From: JAWXBT01 sp964523015
Lineage (GTDB): Bacteria > Bdellovibrionota_C > UBA2361 > J135
Length of the DNA stretch: 64,000 nt
Reading direction: 5' to 3'
Assembly: GCA_964523015.1 (NCBI GenBank)
Contig: CAZFXN010000007.1
Span: forward strand, 5,545-69,544
A program made the translations under genes and the position numbers. Positions within the stretch are counted from its first letter, which is position 1; each line of letters begins with the position of its first letter. The notes under the pieces are model-generated. The model was not told the origin of the DNA. It saw only the letters and a list, made by a program, of their open reading frames with translations, and did no database searches. This document shows, piece by piece, positions 9,068 through 17,526 of the stretch.

Positions 9068-9445
9068 TTACTTAACAGCTATCATTTCAATCTCTACCTT
9101 TGCTCCTTTTGGAAGAGCAGAGATCTGAATTGTCGCACGAGCTGGTTTGACACCACCAAGATGCGAATCATAAATTTCATTTACGATCTGAAAATTATTT
9201 AGATCAGTTAAATAAATTGTTGCCTTTGCAACATTTTTAAAACTCAAACCCTCTGAGTTTAGGACTGCTGCTAAGTTTTTCATGACTTGAGTAGTTTGAT
9301 CCGCGATATCTTCACTCTCTATTTTTCCTGATGCAGGATTTAGTGGAACTTGCCCTGAGAGAAACATCAGATTTCCAGTCAAGACGGCTTGAGAATATGG
9401 GCCGATTGCCTCAGGTGCATTTGGTGCGTTTGTAATATATTTCAT
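9068..9445 (-). CDS. ridA: RidA family reactive imine deaminase
   Basis: Small trimeric protein of 125 residues that hydrolyses 2-aminoacrylate and other enamine/imine intermediates released by PLP enzymes. The family pattern is complete: NAPEAIGPYSQAV near the start, SGQVPLNP, and the C-terminal PARATIQISALPKGAKVEIE with the Arg that binds the substrate carboxylate. It is preceded by a good Shine-Dalgarno sequence (TAGGAG) 7 bases before the ATG. It lies between rel and htrA in the minus-strand operon. Confidence 0.93.
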   Translation of the reverse strand: MKYITNAPNAPEAIGPYSQAVLTGNLMFLSGQVPLNPASGKIESEDIADQTTQVMKNLAAVLNSEGLSFKNVAKATIYLTDLNNFQIVNEIYDSHLGGVKPARATIQISALPKGAKVEIEMIAVK

Positions 9446-9482
9446 AACTTTACTCCTAAAAAACTATCAATTTTAAACAACT

Positions 9483-11681
9483 TTAGCTCTCCTCAGTTTG
9501 GTCATCATCAAGATTTATTGAGGTACTTAGATGTCTTATCCTATCTACTCTAATTACTCCTGGCACCATTTCAAGTGCTCGGATCATATTTTCAAGTTGC
9601 CGAGATTCGGCTACGAATATCTCAAATGAATTAATCGCCTTTGAATCTGGTGTCGTCTTAACATGAGCATTGGCAATATTAGCTCCATGAGCGCTAATTG
9701 CACTTGTAAGATTTGCCAACACCCCCATCTGGTCCTGAGAATGAATAGTAAGCCGCACTCGACGAGGGGTTTTAACATCAGCATCCCAGGTAACATCAAT
9801 TCTTCTTTGTGGGTCACTCTGCATAACTTGTGCGCAGTTAGCTAAGTGAACAGTAACTCCACGTCCTCTTGTGATAAAGCCAACTATTCTATCCCCTGGC
9901 AAAGGCTCACAACATCTGGCAAATCGCACCAACATGTCATCGATACCGTTAACAACAACTCCAACCTTTTTACGTGAAGCTCTAGCAGCTCTCTGAAATA
10001 TCCTCTCTAAAGAGGTCGTCTGTTTTTTTAATTTTTCATCTAGATCAGCAGCATCAGGAAGCACTGCCGCAACAACTTTAGCTGAACTAATTTTACCATA
10101 TCCAATCTCAGCGTATAAATCTTGTGGCTCCTTTAGCCCCATACTTTGGGCAATTTCATTAATTCTACCTTCCTTTTCCAATTTTTTAAGGCTCTGCTTT
10201 ACCTTCCGAAGATCTTTGGAGAGGATCTCCTGTCCAATCTGAGTAGATCTCCCTCTTTCTTGTAATTTTAAAAATGCTCGAATTCTCTGCTTAGCTTTAG
10301 AGGTCTGAACAAAACCTAACCAATCTTTATTTGGGACATGAGATTTTGATCTGATAATTTCGATCGTATCTCCATTACTGAGTTTGAAATCAAGTGGTAC
10401 TATTTGGCCATTAACTTTGGCTCCTGTGGTTTGATGTCCCAGATCAGTATGAACAGCATATGCAAAATCAACTGCTGTAGCCTTGAAAGGCAATCGAATA
10501 AGATCACCTTTTGGAGAGAAGACAAAAACTTCATCAGGGAAAAGCTCCCCTTTTACTGACTGAATAAACTCATCAGGATTTTTAAGATAGGCTTGGCTAT
10601 CAACAAGCTCTTTAACCCATTGCAGATCGAATGCTTGATCGCTAGTTACCTTACCCTCTTTGTATAACCAATGAGCTGCAATTCCCTCTTCCGCTATTCT
10701 ATTCATCTCCGGAGTTCTGATCTGAAGCTCTATTCTTTGACCACTCGGCCCAATAACAGTCGTATGTAGCGACTGGTACATATTAGGCTTAGCCATGGCG
10801 ATATAATCTTTGAACCGTCCTGAAACTGGCTTCCAATTTGAATGAATTATTCCTAGTGTTTCATAACAGGCGCGGATAGTTGGAACTACTATCCGAAAAC
10901 CGAGCATGTCATAGATTTCATCAAGGGTAAGATTATTCTCCTCCATCTTACGCCAGATCGAAAAATAGTGTTTAGCCCGGCCCTTTACTGAACCAGAGAT
11001 TCCATTCTCCTCAAGTCCGTGCTTTATCAGTGTGCAAACTTCCCCGATGTATTGATTCCACTCCGATCCTCTTTTAACGTAATTTTCTTCAATCCGCTTA
11101 TAAATCTCTGGTCGTAAATATTGAAGACAGAGATCCTCTAACTCTGATTTGAGCCAATGGATACCAAGTCTATTTGCAAGTGGTGCATAAATATCTTTTG
11201 TTTCTTCAGCAATTCGTCTCTGAGAATCTTGAGACATAAAACTGAGTGTTCGCATGTTATGTAACCGATCGCATAACTTAACTAGGACAACCCGGATATC
11301 CTTAGCCATCGCGATGAGCATTTTGCGAAAATTCTCAGCCTGCTTCTCCTCTTTTGATTCAAAGCCGATCCTGGTCAGTTTTGTAACACCCTGGACAATA
11401 TCAGCTATCTCTGGACCAAAAGCCCCCTCCAACTCCTCAGCCTTGACTTCACAATCTTCAATAGTGTCATGTAAAAGTGCGGCGACTACAGAAGGAACAT
11501 CAAGTTTTAACTGAGAAACGAGAAAGGCCGTTTCAACAAGGTGAGTAATGTAAGGCTCTCCTGAAACTCGAACCTGTCCCTTATGTGCTTTGTCAGCAAA
11601 ATCGAATGCCTTTTCAATTAAAGCAATATCCGGAGTCGGATGATAAGATTTAACACTTTCTAATAACTGTTCAAGCTGCAT
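9483..11681 (-). CDS. spoT: Bifunctional (p)ppGpp synthetase/hydrolase (Rel/SpoT)
   Basis: Long RSH enzyme that makes and degrades the alarmone (p)ppGpp. Domains in order: HD hydrolase with an intact HDTIED motif (71-76) and VKLCDRLHN, so hydrolysis is likely retained; synthetase domain with YDMLGFRIVV, FKDYIAMAKPN and YQSLHTT; TGS domain with DLIRLPFKATAVDFAYAVHT; a zinc-finger-like segment with RCCEPLPGD; and a C-terminal ACT domain. The 732-residue length is normal. Its gene follows rpoZ, the usual arrangement, although gmk, which often precedes rpoZ, is about 10 kb away here. Confidence 0.95.
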   Translation of the reverse strand: MQLEQLLESVKSYHPTPDIALIEKAFDFADKAHKGQVRVSGEPYITHLVETAFLVSQLKLDVPSVVAALLHDTIEDCEVKAEELEGAFGPEIADIVQGVTKLTRIGFESKEEKQAENFRKMLIAMAKDIRVVLVKLCDRLHNMRTLSFMSQDSQRRIAEETKDIYAPLANRLGIHWLKSELEDLCLQYLRPEIYKRIEENYVKRGSEWNQYIGEVCTLIKHGLEENGISGSVKGRAKHYFSIWRKMEENNLTLDEIYDMLGFRIVVPTIRACYETLGIIHSNWKPVSGRFKDYIAMAKPNMYQSLHTTVIGPSGQRIELQIRTPEMNRIAEEGIAAHWLYKEGKVTSDQAFDLQWVKELVDSQAYLKNPDEFIQSVKGELFPDEVFVFSPKGDLIRLPFKATAVDFAYAVHTDLGHQTTGAKVNGQIVPLDFKLSNGDTIEIIRSKSHVPNKDWLGFVQTSKAKQRIRAFLKLQERGRSTQIGQEILSKDLRKVKQSLKKLEKEGRINEIAQSMGLKEPQDLYAEIGYGKISSAKVVAAVLPDAADLDEKLKKQTTSLERIFQRAARASRKKVGVVVNGIDDMLVRFARCCEPLPGDRIVGFITRGRGVTVHLANCAQVMQSDPQRRIDVTWDADVKTPRRVRLTIHSQDQMGVLANLTSAISAHGANIANAHVKTTPDSKAINSFEIFVAESRQLENMIRALEMVPGVIRVDRIRHLSTSINLDDDQTEES

Positions 11682-11772
11682 CTGATTGAGGCACTTTGCC
11701 TATTAAAATGAGCTGACCTAAAAACTAACAGAGTCAACAAAAGAACATGAAAGAGAGCTTTCTCAAGCTCTG

Positions 11773-11796
11773 TAATGCCCTAAAATAAGGGCATTA
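11773..11796 (-). other. Inverted repeat between rpoZ and rel
   Basis: A perfect 9-bp stem (11773-11781 with 11788-11796, core TAATGCCCT) and a 6-nt A/T loop lie 8 bases after the rpoZ stop. A second, shorter stem (GAGCTT/AAGCTC) follows toward rel. Neither is followed by a clean U run on the minus strand, so RNA processing, attenuation or partial termination between rpoZ and rel is more likely than full termination. Confidence 0.4.
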
Positions 11797-11804
11797 AAAT
11801 AATC

Positions 11805-12170
11805 CTAGGAGACTTCCTCTTCCTTATCAGAATCACTGCTTGAACCATTTCCATTTGGCATCATCGGCAATGGAGGTGATGTGATAGACGGACCATTTGC
11901 AAGGGCCGCAGTCTCAGCTCTTCTCTCCTCTTCCTCCAAGATTCGTCTCTGATTCTCTTGATCTTCTAACTCAACCTCTTCAGGTGACATAAACCTAACC
12001 TTAGAATCTGCAATCTCTCTTAACGCAGTGACGATAGATTTATTACCTTCAGAATCTGTAAGAGCCTGTGCGCCGCCCAAAAGTTGCTTGGCCCGTTGCG
12101 AAGCCAAAAGCACTAAGGCAAATCTATTGTTTTCTTTTCTAAGACAATCTTCAACTGTAATTCTAGCCAT
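11805..12170 (-). CDS. rpoZ: RNA polymerase omega subunit
   Basis: Omega chaperones the beta-prime subunit in core RNA polymerase and forms part of a ppGpp binding site. The N-terminal 60 residues match the family: MARITVEDCL, NRFALVLLASQRAKQL, and KSIVTALREIA. The remaining half is an acidic, Pro- and Ser-rich tail (121 residues in all, against about 90 in E. coli), which is common in long omega proteins. It stands directly before rel, a conserved link between omega and the alarmone enzyme. Confidence 0.93.
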   Translation of the reverse strand: MARITVEDCLRKENNRFALVLLASQRAKQLLGGAQALTDSEGNKSIVTALREIADSKVRFMSPEEVELEDQENQRRILEEEERRAETAALANGPSITSPPLPMMPNGNGSSSDSDKEEEVS

Positions 12171-12336
12171 ATGTTTTCTTTAGAAAGCTCAACCGATAAG
12201 TAAAAAAACTAGCCGCCCCCTGAATTGAAAGAGACTAACACCAAGAATCAAACAAGATCTCAGCAATAACCTACCAGTTAACCAAACTTACTTAGAAATA
12301 TCAAGGGGTTCTGATGTCTTTATCAACTAAACTGGC

Positions 12337-12356
12337 TTAATTTAGATTAATTTAAT
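12337..12356. repeat. 10-bp A/T tandem duplication across a stop codon
   Basis: TTAATTTAGA followed by TTAATTTAAT, 8 of 10 identical, spans the stop codon (12347-12349) of the minus-strand SH3-domain gene. Low sequence complexity makes chance occurrence plausible; it is listed because longer examples occur elsewhere in the window. Confidence 0.3.
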
Positions 12357-13924
12357 GGCTCAGTATCTTGTGCAAGAATGTAACCAGATTGCCCCATTTT
12401 AGAGCGTAATTTAAGCCATTCTCCTGTCTTTTCAACAACCTCGACTCTTGCTCCTTGATCAAGAAAAGCCATAGTTACAGCAAAATATGAAGGACTAGAG
12501 AGAACCCTTGTCTTTGCTATGACGCGATAAAGCTTCCCTTGTTTAAAGGTTTCCCGTTTCTCGTTACTTCGCTCACTTCTACTCTCAGGAAAAAGACCGC
12601 GGTCATCCCGATCAGCTCTGCGATCTCCCCTTTGAAGATCAGGGTAAAAAACTGTTCCCTCTATAGGGCCTGTTGTGTCTATCTTCTCTTTCCGTGTGAT
12701 AGAAGTAAGATTTGGCAGCACAGGCTTATCCTCTAAAACTCTCTCTGGTATAACTTTCGAAATATCAGGATCAACAGCCAGCTCTTGTGGTGAATTGGTA
12801 TTAGCAGTTCCTATTGATTGACCCTCTAATTTATCTTCAATCGATGGATTCTCAATAACTGAATCTCCAGTTTTGACATTTTTTTCTCCAATTTCATAAA
12901 GGATCGTATCGATCCCGGTTATGTTTGTTACTCTTTTTGAAGATGGAATCTCATGACCGACTGTGCCATTACCAGAGGTTAATGGCGGAGAAGAGATCTC
13001 AATTGGAGGGCTATGAAAGATCTCTAATCTATCCCAAAAATAAACAGTAGCTAGAATAATTAAAGACACGATGACAAAAGGTTTAACAAAGGACTTAGTC
13101 GGTGGTGGCGATTCTTGAATATCACTCCGAACTCCTTCATTCTTTACATTAAGTTTAGGGGAAGTTTCCTTTGACACATGCTGCAGAGACATCTTAGCTA
13201 TCACATCCATAAGTGTATCGATGTCATAAATTCTTTTCTCTCTTAACACTTTGCGGCCAGGTTGTTTTGAAATTCTAGATTTTTCCTTAACCAAAAGATC
13301 ACTAGCAGAGGCTTTAAGTGACGGATCTAAAAGGATTGCTCTTTCTATAAATGTAAGGGCATGTTTATCAGTCAATGTCGGCAGCAGCTTTCTAGCTACT
13401 TCAAAAAGGAGCTTAGCTACTTCCTTTTGAAATATAGGATCTGTAAGCTCAGGTCTAATGATTGAAGATGATTTAAGATCCCTATACTTTGTAATATTTC
13501 TAGAAGCCACATCTAATGGGGCTGCTAGAATTGAGACCGGGACGCCCCCACTTTCAACCTGACTTCTTACCCACCAAATAGTAGCTTCATGATCTCCATC
13601 ATCTCCTTTACTACTCATCCGTGACTCGGTAAGCCTTCTTAATTCATCCCAACGTTTATTCTGCACAAGTAATTTATAATCATTAATAGGAGCGGTAAGT
13701 TTTTGTTGCTCTGAATCAATGACTTTAAAACTACTCCCATTGGCGATACTTTTTCCTAAAGATGTGATATCTGCTTGGCCTTGTTTCCTTTCGGAATCTA
13801 GAGTGGAAACCAACTTAGAGAATCCTAAATCAATACGTGCGCCTTTAGATTCTGTATCACTAGAATTTTTCCTACTTCGATCCTTTTTTGAAGAATCATT
13901 ATCATTTGAATTTTGCTTTTTCAT
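12347..13924 (-). CDS. Single-pass membrane protein with C-terminal SH3-like domain
   Basis: Not a recognised named protein. About 280 N-terminal residues are charged and helical, with segments such as VAKLLFEVARKLLPTLTDKHALTFIERAILLDPSL that could be TPR-like. One membrane helix lies at about 280-302 (PFVIVSLIILATVYFW). A long Pro/Ser/Thr-rich linker then leads to a C-terminal SH3b-like domain (about 455-522: YRVIAKTRVLSSPSYFAV ... WLKLRSKMGQSGYI), a fold that often binds peptidoglycan. The topology suggests a cytoplasmic scaffold linked to the cell wall. It is divergent from plsB and 176 bases ahead of rpoZ. Confidence 0.6.
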   Translation of the reverse strand: MKKQNSNDNDSSKKDRSRKNSSDTESKGARIDLGFSKLVSTLDSERKQGQADITSLGKSIANGSSFKVIDSEQQKLTAPINDYKLLVQNKRWDELRRLTESRMSSKGDDGDHEATIWWVRSQVESGGVPVSILAAPLDVASRNITKYRDLKSSSIIRPELTDPIFQKEVAKLLFEVARKLLPTLTDKHALTFIERAILLDPSLKASASDLLVKEKSRISKQPGRKVLREKRIYDIDTLMDVIAKMSLQHVSKETSPKLNVKNEGVRSDIQESPPPTKSFVKPFVIVSLIILATVYFWDRLEIFHSPPIEISSPPLTSGNGTVGHEIPSSKRVTNITGIDTILYEIGEKNVKTGDSVIENPSIEDKLEGQSIGTANTNSPQELAVDPDISKVIPERVLEDKPVLPNLTSITRKEKIDTTGPIEGTVFYPDLQRGDRRADRDDRGLFPESRSERSNEKRETFKQGKLYRVIAKTRVLSSPSYFAVTMAFLDQGARVEVVEKTGEWLKLRSKMGQSGYILAQDTEPLN

Positions 13925-14170
13925 TTTTAGAAAAAAGTGTCTATAACTTTTGGAATTTTTTGAGGTACGAAAATCCTCATATGATTTCTATACCATGAGT
14001 TTGCAACTCACTAGAAGTTATTGAAGAATCTTTGAGATTTGCCTCAAAAAGGTCATTCTAATTCCTAAAAATGATAGAGGATTGATAGATCTTAGCAATT
14101 ACTCTATGCTACCCTATGGTACTGTTATTACTTATTTTTCTAACAACCCAGACGCAATTTTGGGCTAACT

Positions 14171-16528
14171 GTGAGCAAGTTGAGATATTTCCTCGTTAAA
14201 ATTCTATCAATTTTTTTTAAGTCTCTCTCCCTACCAGCAGAATTTCCATCTGGCGAGCTTAGAAAGCTAACATTTGTAACCTTAGATAATTCGATCGTTT
14301 TAGATGCCATCCTTTTTGCTTTAGCCAAAAAAGCTGGATTTAAAGGAATCGCCGATTGTCATACCTCAGTATTAGAACGTACAAACACCCTTCTTTATAG
14401 AACAAATCTAAACGATGAAAAAAATCTTTTAAGACTATCTAAAGATTCAGACGAAAATCTTTTTATCACCGTAAATATAATACACGGAATTGGACCAATA
14501 CGAACAACAAGGAATTACTCAATCAATATCCTTGATGCCTTAAGCTTATTGGCTGGAAAACGGTTCCTAGTTGTCATTATTGGGGAAGCTTCACCTCTTC
14601 CAGCGAGTGCCATTAATCCTCATCTAAAGTTATCAAGAGCTTTAAAGGTTGATTTCTATAAAAATCTAAAAATAATTCGTGGAACTCCATTTCAATCCTT
14701 AAAAATACAAGCCCAACAGATCTTAGCTGGAAAAGACTACCTAACTGAATGTCAGAAAATAGCTAATGATTTATCTATAAGTAGATCCGAGGTCGAACAG
14801 AGATGTCGTCAAGCCTTTTTTGAAATGTCTTCTAATCCAGTTCGATGGGTTTACCTATTAATTGCCAGCATAGCAAAATTGATAGTCTGGCATCTTTTTA
14901 CCCAGATAAAAGTTGAGGGTATTAATAACTTTACAAAGGCGGCCAAAGAGCACCCGGTAGTATTAGTTCCAATGCATCGTAGTCACCTTGATTATATTAT
15001 CTTAGGTGCCGTTCTCTACAAATCTAGATTGAATACACCTTTAGTCGCTGCTGGTATTAATTTAAATTTTTGGCCAGTCGGATATTTCCTAAGAAGAGTT
15101 GGTGCTTTTTTTGTAAAAAGAACTGGTGGGTCGGATCAAGTTCATACTCTCGTATTAAAACGATACATACATTACCTACTAAAAAGGGGTCACCTCCTTG
15201 AATTTTTCATAGAAGGAGGGAGAAGTCGAACTGGTCGGATGAGAGCACCTAAGCTAGGTCTCTTAAAAACAATTGTAAACTCCTACCAAAAAGGGATCCG
15301 TAAAGATCTAATCTTTATGCCGATTTCAATTTCATATGAACAAGTTATTGAAGAGCGAGCTCTTGCTGATGAAAATGTTGGCTCTCAAAAAATCGAAGAG
15401 AATATTAAATCACTATTTAGTGCTCGATCTATCTTTAAGAAAAAATACGGTGAGGTTATTATCAAGTTTGGTGAACCATTATCTATCGCCAATTTTATAG
15501 AGACGACACCAAAAGGCAGAGGCACTGTGGTCACCTCAATGGCAAGAACCTTAAGTGAAGAGATGAGAGCTCGAACGAACCCAACCTTCACCTCTCTTGT
15601 TTGTTCAAGTTTATTGATGGCACCCCGCTACGCTTTAGATTATGACACTCTGTCAAGATCCGTTAGAAACCTTGCTCAACTCATATCTATTTATCGAAAG
15701 ATTGATAACCGTATTGGAGAACCTACAGAGACATTAACTGCTCTTTTAGATAACAAAAAATCAATGTCTGAAAAGCTGGTATCTACCGGCTTAGTTCAAT
15801 CAAGAACCCTCTTTGGTAAAGAGGTCTTCTCAATCCCAGAACAGAAAAGGATGACGGCAGATTTTTATAAGAATGCGACCATGCATCTATTTTTGCCTTT
15901 CTCATTTTTGGCCATCTCTGAATTGATAACAGGTAAGATTGAAATGAGAACTGTAGAGCAACTACATGATGCCTTTGAACACGACTTTATGCTTAGTCCG
16001 TGGCAGGACTTCTCCCTCTTGATAAATTCAATTCTTAAAGAATTGAAAAAAGATGAAGAAGTTTTATCTGATAAGGACGACAATTTGCACTTCAAAGCCA
16101 GAGAGGTCGGTTCCTTTGTTCCAGCCCTAATGCTAAGTCCAATTCAGTCCTACTTATGGGTAATTTATCATCTATCTCAATTACACAGTAAGCAACTGGA
16201 GAGTGCCCCTGCCAGGGTTAATTATGATGATTTTATAGATACCTTAACATCTAACCACACATCAGCTCTTGATATTGAATTACTGACAAGAACTGAATCA
16301 TTCTCAAGATCATCTATGGAGAGTACGATTGAGGCACTCTCATCCCGTGGGATTATATCTACGACAACGTTAAGAGGCTCTAGCCGCTCGATACGAATAA
16401 TTGATCCTAATGGACTAGATCGCTCATTTTTCTACAATGCAAATGAACAGATTATTGAGTTCTTATATAGCTCTGTTAGAAAATATCGAGCTATTATTAA
16501 TGATTCTGGGGATAGATCCAAACTGTAA
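14171..16528 (+). CDS. plsB: Glycerol-3-phosphate 1-O-acyltransferase PlsB
   Basis: Acylates glycerol-3-phosphate at position 1, the first step of phospholipid synthesis at the inner membrane. The HX4D active site HRSHLD is at 269-274, followed by GAFFVKRT, FIEGGRSRTGR and FMPISISYEQVIE, which are the acyltransferase blocks of the large PlsB class. The length of 785 is slightly short of the 800-830 typical for proteobacterial PlsB. The start is GTG at 14171 with no obvious ribosome binding site. It is divergent from the SH3-domain gene across a 246-base gap that must hold both promoters. Confidence 0.92.
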   Translation: MSKLRYFLVKILSIFFKSLSLPAEFPSGELRKLTFVTLDNSIVLDAILFALAKKAGFKGIADCHTSVLERTNTLLYRTNLNDEKNLLRLSKDSDENLFITVNIIHGIGPIRTTRNYSINILDALSLLAGKRFLVVIIGEASPLPASAINPHLKLSRALKVDFYKNLKIIRGTPFQSLKIQAQQILAGKDYLTECQKIANDLSISRSEVEQRCRQAFFEMSSNPVRWVYLLIASIAKLIVWHLFTQIKVEGINNFTKAAKEHPVVLVPMHRSHLDYIILGAVLYKSRLNTPLVAAGINLNFWPVGYFLRRVGAFFVKRTGGSDQVHTLVLKRYIHYLLKRGHLLEFFIEGGRSRTGRMRAPKLGLLKTIVNSYQKGIRKDLIFMPISISYEQVIEERALADENVGSQKIEENIKSLFSARSIFKKKYGEVIIKFGEPLSIANFIETTPKGRGTVVTSMARTLSEEMRARTNPTFTSLVCSSLLMAPRYALDYDTLSRSVRNLAQLISIYRKIDNRIGEPTETLTALLDNKKSMSEKLVSTGLVQSRTLFGKEVFSIPEQKRMTADFYKNATMHLFLPFSFLAISELITGKIEMRTVEQLHDAFEHDFMLSPWQDFSLLINSILKELKKDEEVLSDKDDNLHFKAREVGSFVPALMLSPIQSYLWVIYHLSQLHSKQLESAPARVNYDDFIDTLTSNHTSALDIELLTRTESFSRSSMESTIEALSSRGIISTTTLRGSSRSIRIIDPNGLDRSFFYNANEQIIEFLYSSVRKYRAIINDSGDRSKL

Positions 16529-16726
16529 ATATAAACCCCGTTCTAAAACGTGATTGCAGTAGCCGTAAAACTTCCCAAGAGAGGGCCTTAATCTTACTCG
16601 CCGAGCCCATAATGTTATGCTAACTTCGAATCAAGTTATCACTCTTAAAGCAAAATTGTGTTTATGTTCCTAGCTGGCCTAGGCGACATTAGGTGATGAA
16701 TTTTTTGCTTTAATATTTATATTATT

Positions 16727-16764
16727 CTGCTATTTATTCTCGGTTTTTACAGAATAAATAGCAG
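16727..16764 (+). promoter_or_regulatory. 14-bp perfect inverted repeat just upstream of a secreted-protein gene
   Basis: CTGCTATTTATTCT (16727-16740) is matched exactly by AGAATAAATAGCAG (16751-16764) around a 10-nt loop. It ends 17 bases before the chosen ATG at 16782. No T run follows, so it is not a standard terminator of plsB. An operator or a 5'-UTR hairpin controlling the downstream gene is the likelier role. Confidence 0.5.
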
Positions 16765-16781
16765 TATAAGTGGCATATTGG

Positions 16782-17426
16782 ATGAACGATAAAAAACTAA
16801 ATAATAAAACCCTAAAGCTATTTAGATTATTACTCATAACATTTCTAGTTATTCTTATTTTTTCAAATCAGGCTTTCTCAGAGACAAAAAAGAAACGGTT
16901 GAAGATGACGAAGGGTAGATCTCTACGTTCAGAACAGGTCTCATTAAGTAGTACTAGTTTCAGTGATAGCTTGAATGGAATTCTGATAAGCTCTGCAGAC
17001 ACGGATCTATACGATCCCTTAACGTTAATGCAATTAAGAGATTTGAAAGAACGCGCTGAACCATGGTGGGACCCTGAAGATGGAGCCGATCAAGATGAAA
17101 CTCAAAGGGTTGCAGAAAAAGCAATTGCAATACAAGGGAGCACCTCCTTGCTATATCTATTAAAGAGATCAGATCTTAGAAATTCCTATAAAGACTTTGC
17201 TAGAAATTTCACAAAATTTACTGACTATTTTAGATATTCCCTGCAAGATACTGGGGAGGGATTGGATTTTTCCCGAAATAAAAAAGGGGAAGAATTAATT
17301 GAATTTAGTCTTAAATTTAGTGTTAATAGGGGTGCCGATCCACAGATTTACCTGGGAGAGTCTGTTAGACTTCGTTATGATTGGGCCGAGCAACATACGA
17401 TGCTCGAATATGGAATTAACTTCTAA
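16782..17426 (+). CDS. Exported protein of unknown function
   Basis: About 214 residues. A hydrophobic N-terminal segment (LFRLLLITFLVILIFSNQAFS) with a basic N region looks like a cleaved signal peptide, so the protein is probably periplasmic or surface-located. The rest is charged and polar, with a conserved-looking block RAEPWWDPEDGADQDETQ and a C terminus rich in alternating polar and aromatic residues (RLRYDWAEQHTMLEYGINF). The last residue is Phe, as in many outer-membrane proteins, but no barrel is evident. ATG 16782 was preferred to GTG 16770 because it gives a better signal peptide. A 14-bp inverted repeat lies just upstream. Confidence 0.6.
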   Translation: MNDKKLNNKTLKLFRLLLITFLVILIFSNQAFSETKKKRLKMTKGRSLRSEQVSLSSTSFSDSLNGILISSADTDLYDPLTLMQLRDLKERAEPWWDPEDGADQDETQRVAEKAIAIQGSTSLLYLLKRSDLRNSYKDFARNFTKFTDYFRYSLQDTGEGLDFSRNKKGEELIEFSLKFSVNRGADPQIYLGESVRLRYDWAEQHTMLEYGINF

Positions 17427-17471
17427 TTGACTCAACCTTAACAATTTACAACTAACTTTGATCTGGCTTTG

Positions 17472-17496
17472 AAAATGATAATATAATTATCATTTT
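17472..17496. promoter_or_regulatory. Fur-box-like A/T palindrome
   Basis: An 11-bp perfect palindrome arm (AAAATGATAAT) is repeated inverted around ATA. The core AATGATAATATAATTATCATT resembles the GATAATGATAATCATTATC consensus of Fur-family operators. It lies 30 bases before the ATG of the lipoprotein gene at 17527, a position suited to repression. A/T-only composition makes a chance palindrome possible. Confidence 0.4.
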
Positions 17497-17526
17497 GATA
17501 GATTTTTATTTTGGAGAATTTTCCTC

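Noticed and set aside
11773..11796. Full terminator between rpoZ and rel
   Set aside because: The stem is perfect but no U run follows on the minus strand, so only a processing or attenuation role is offered.
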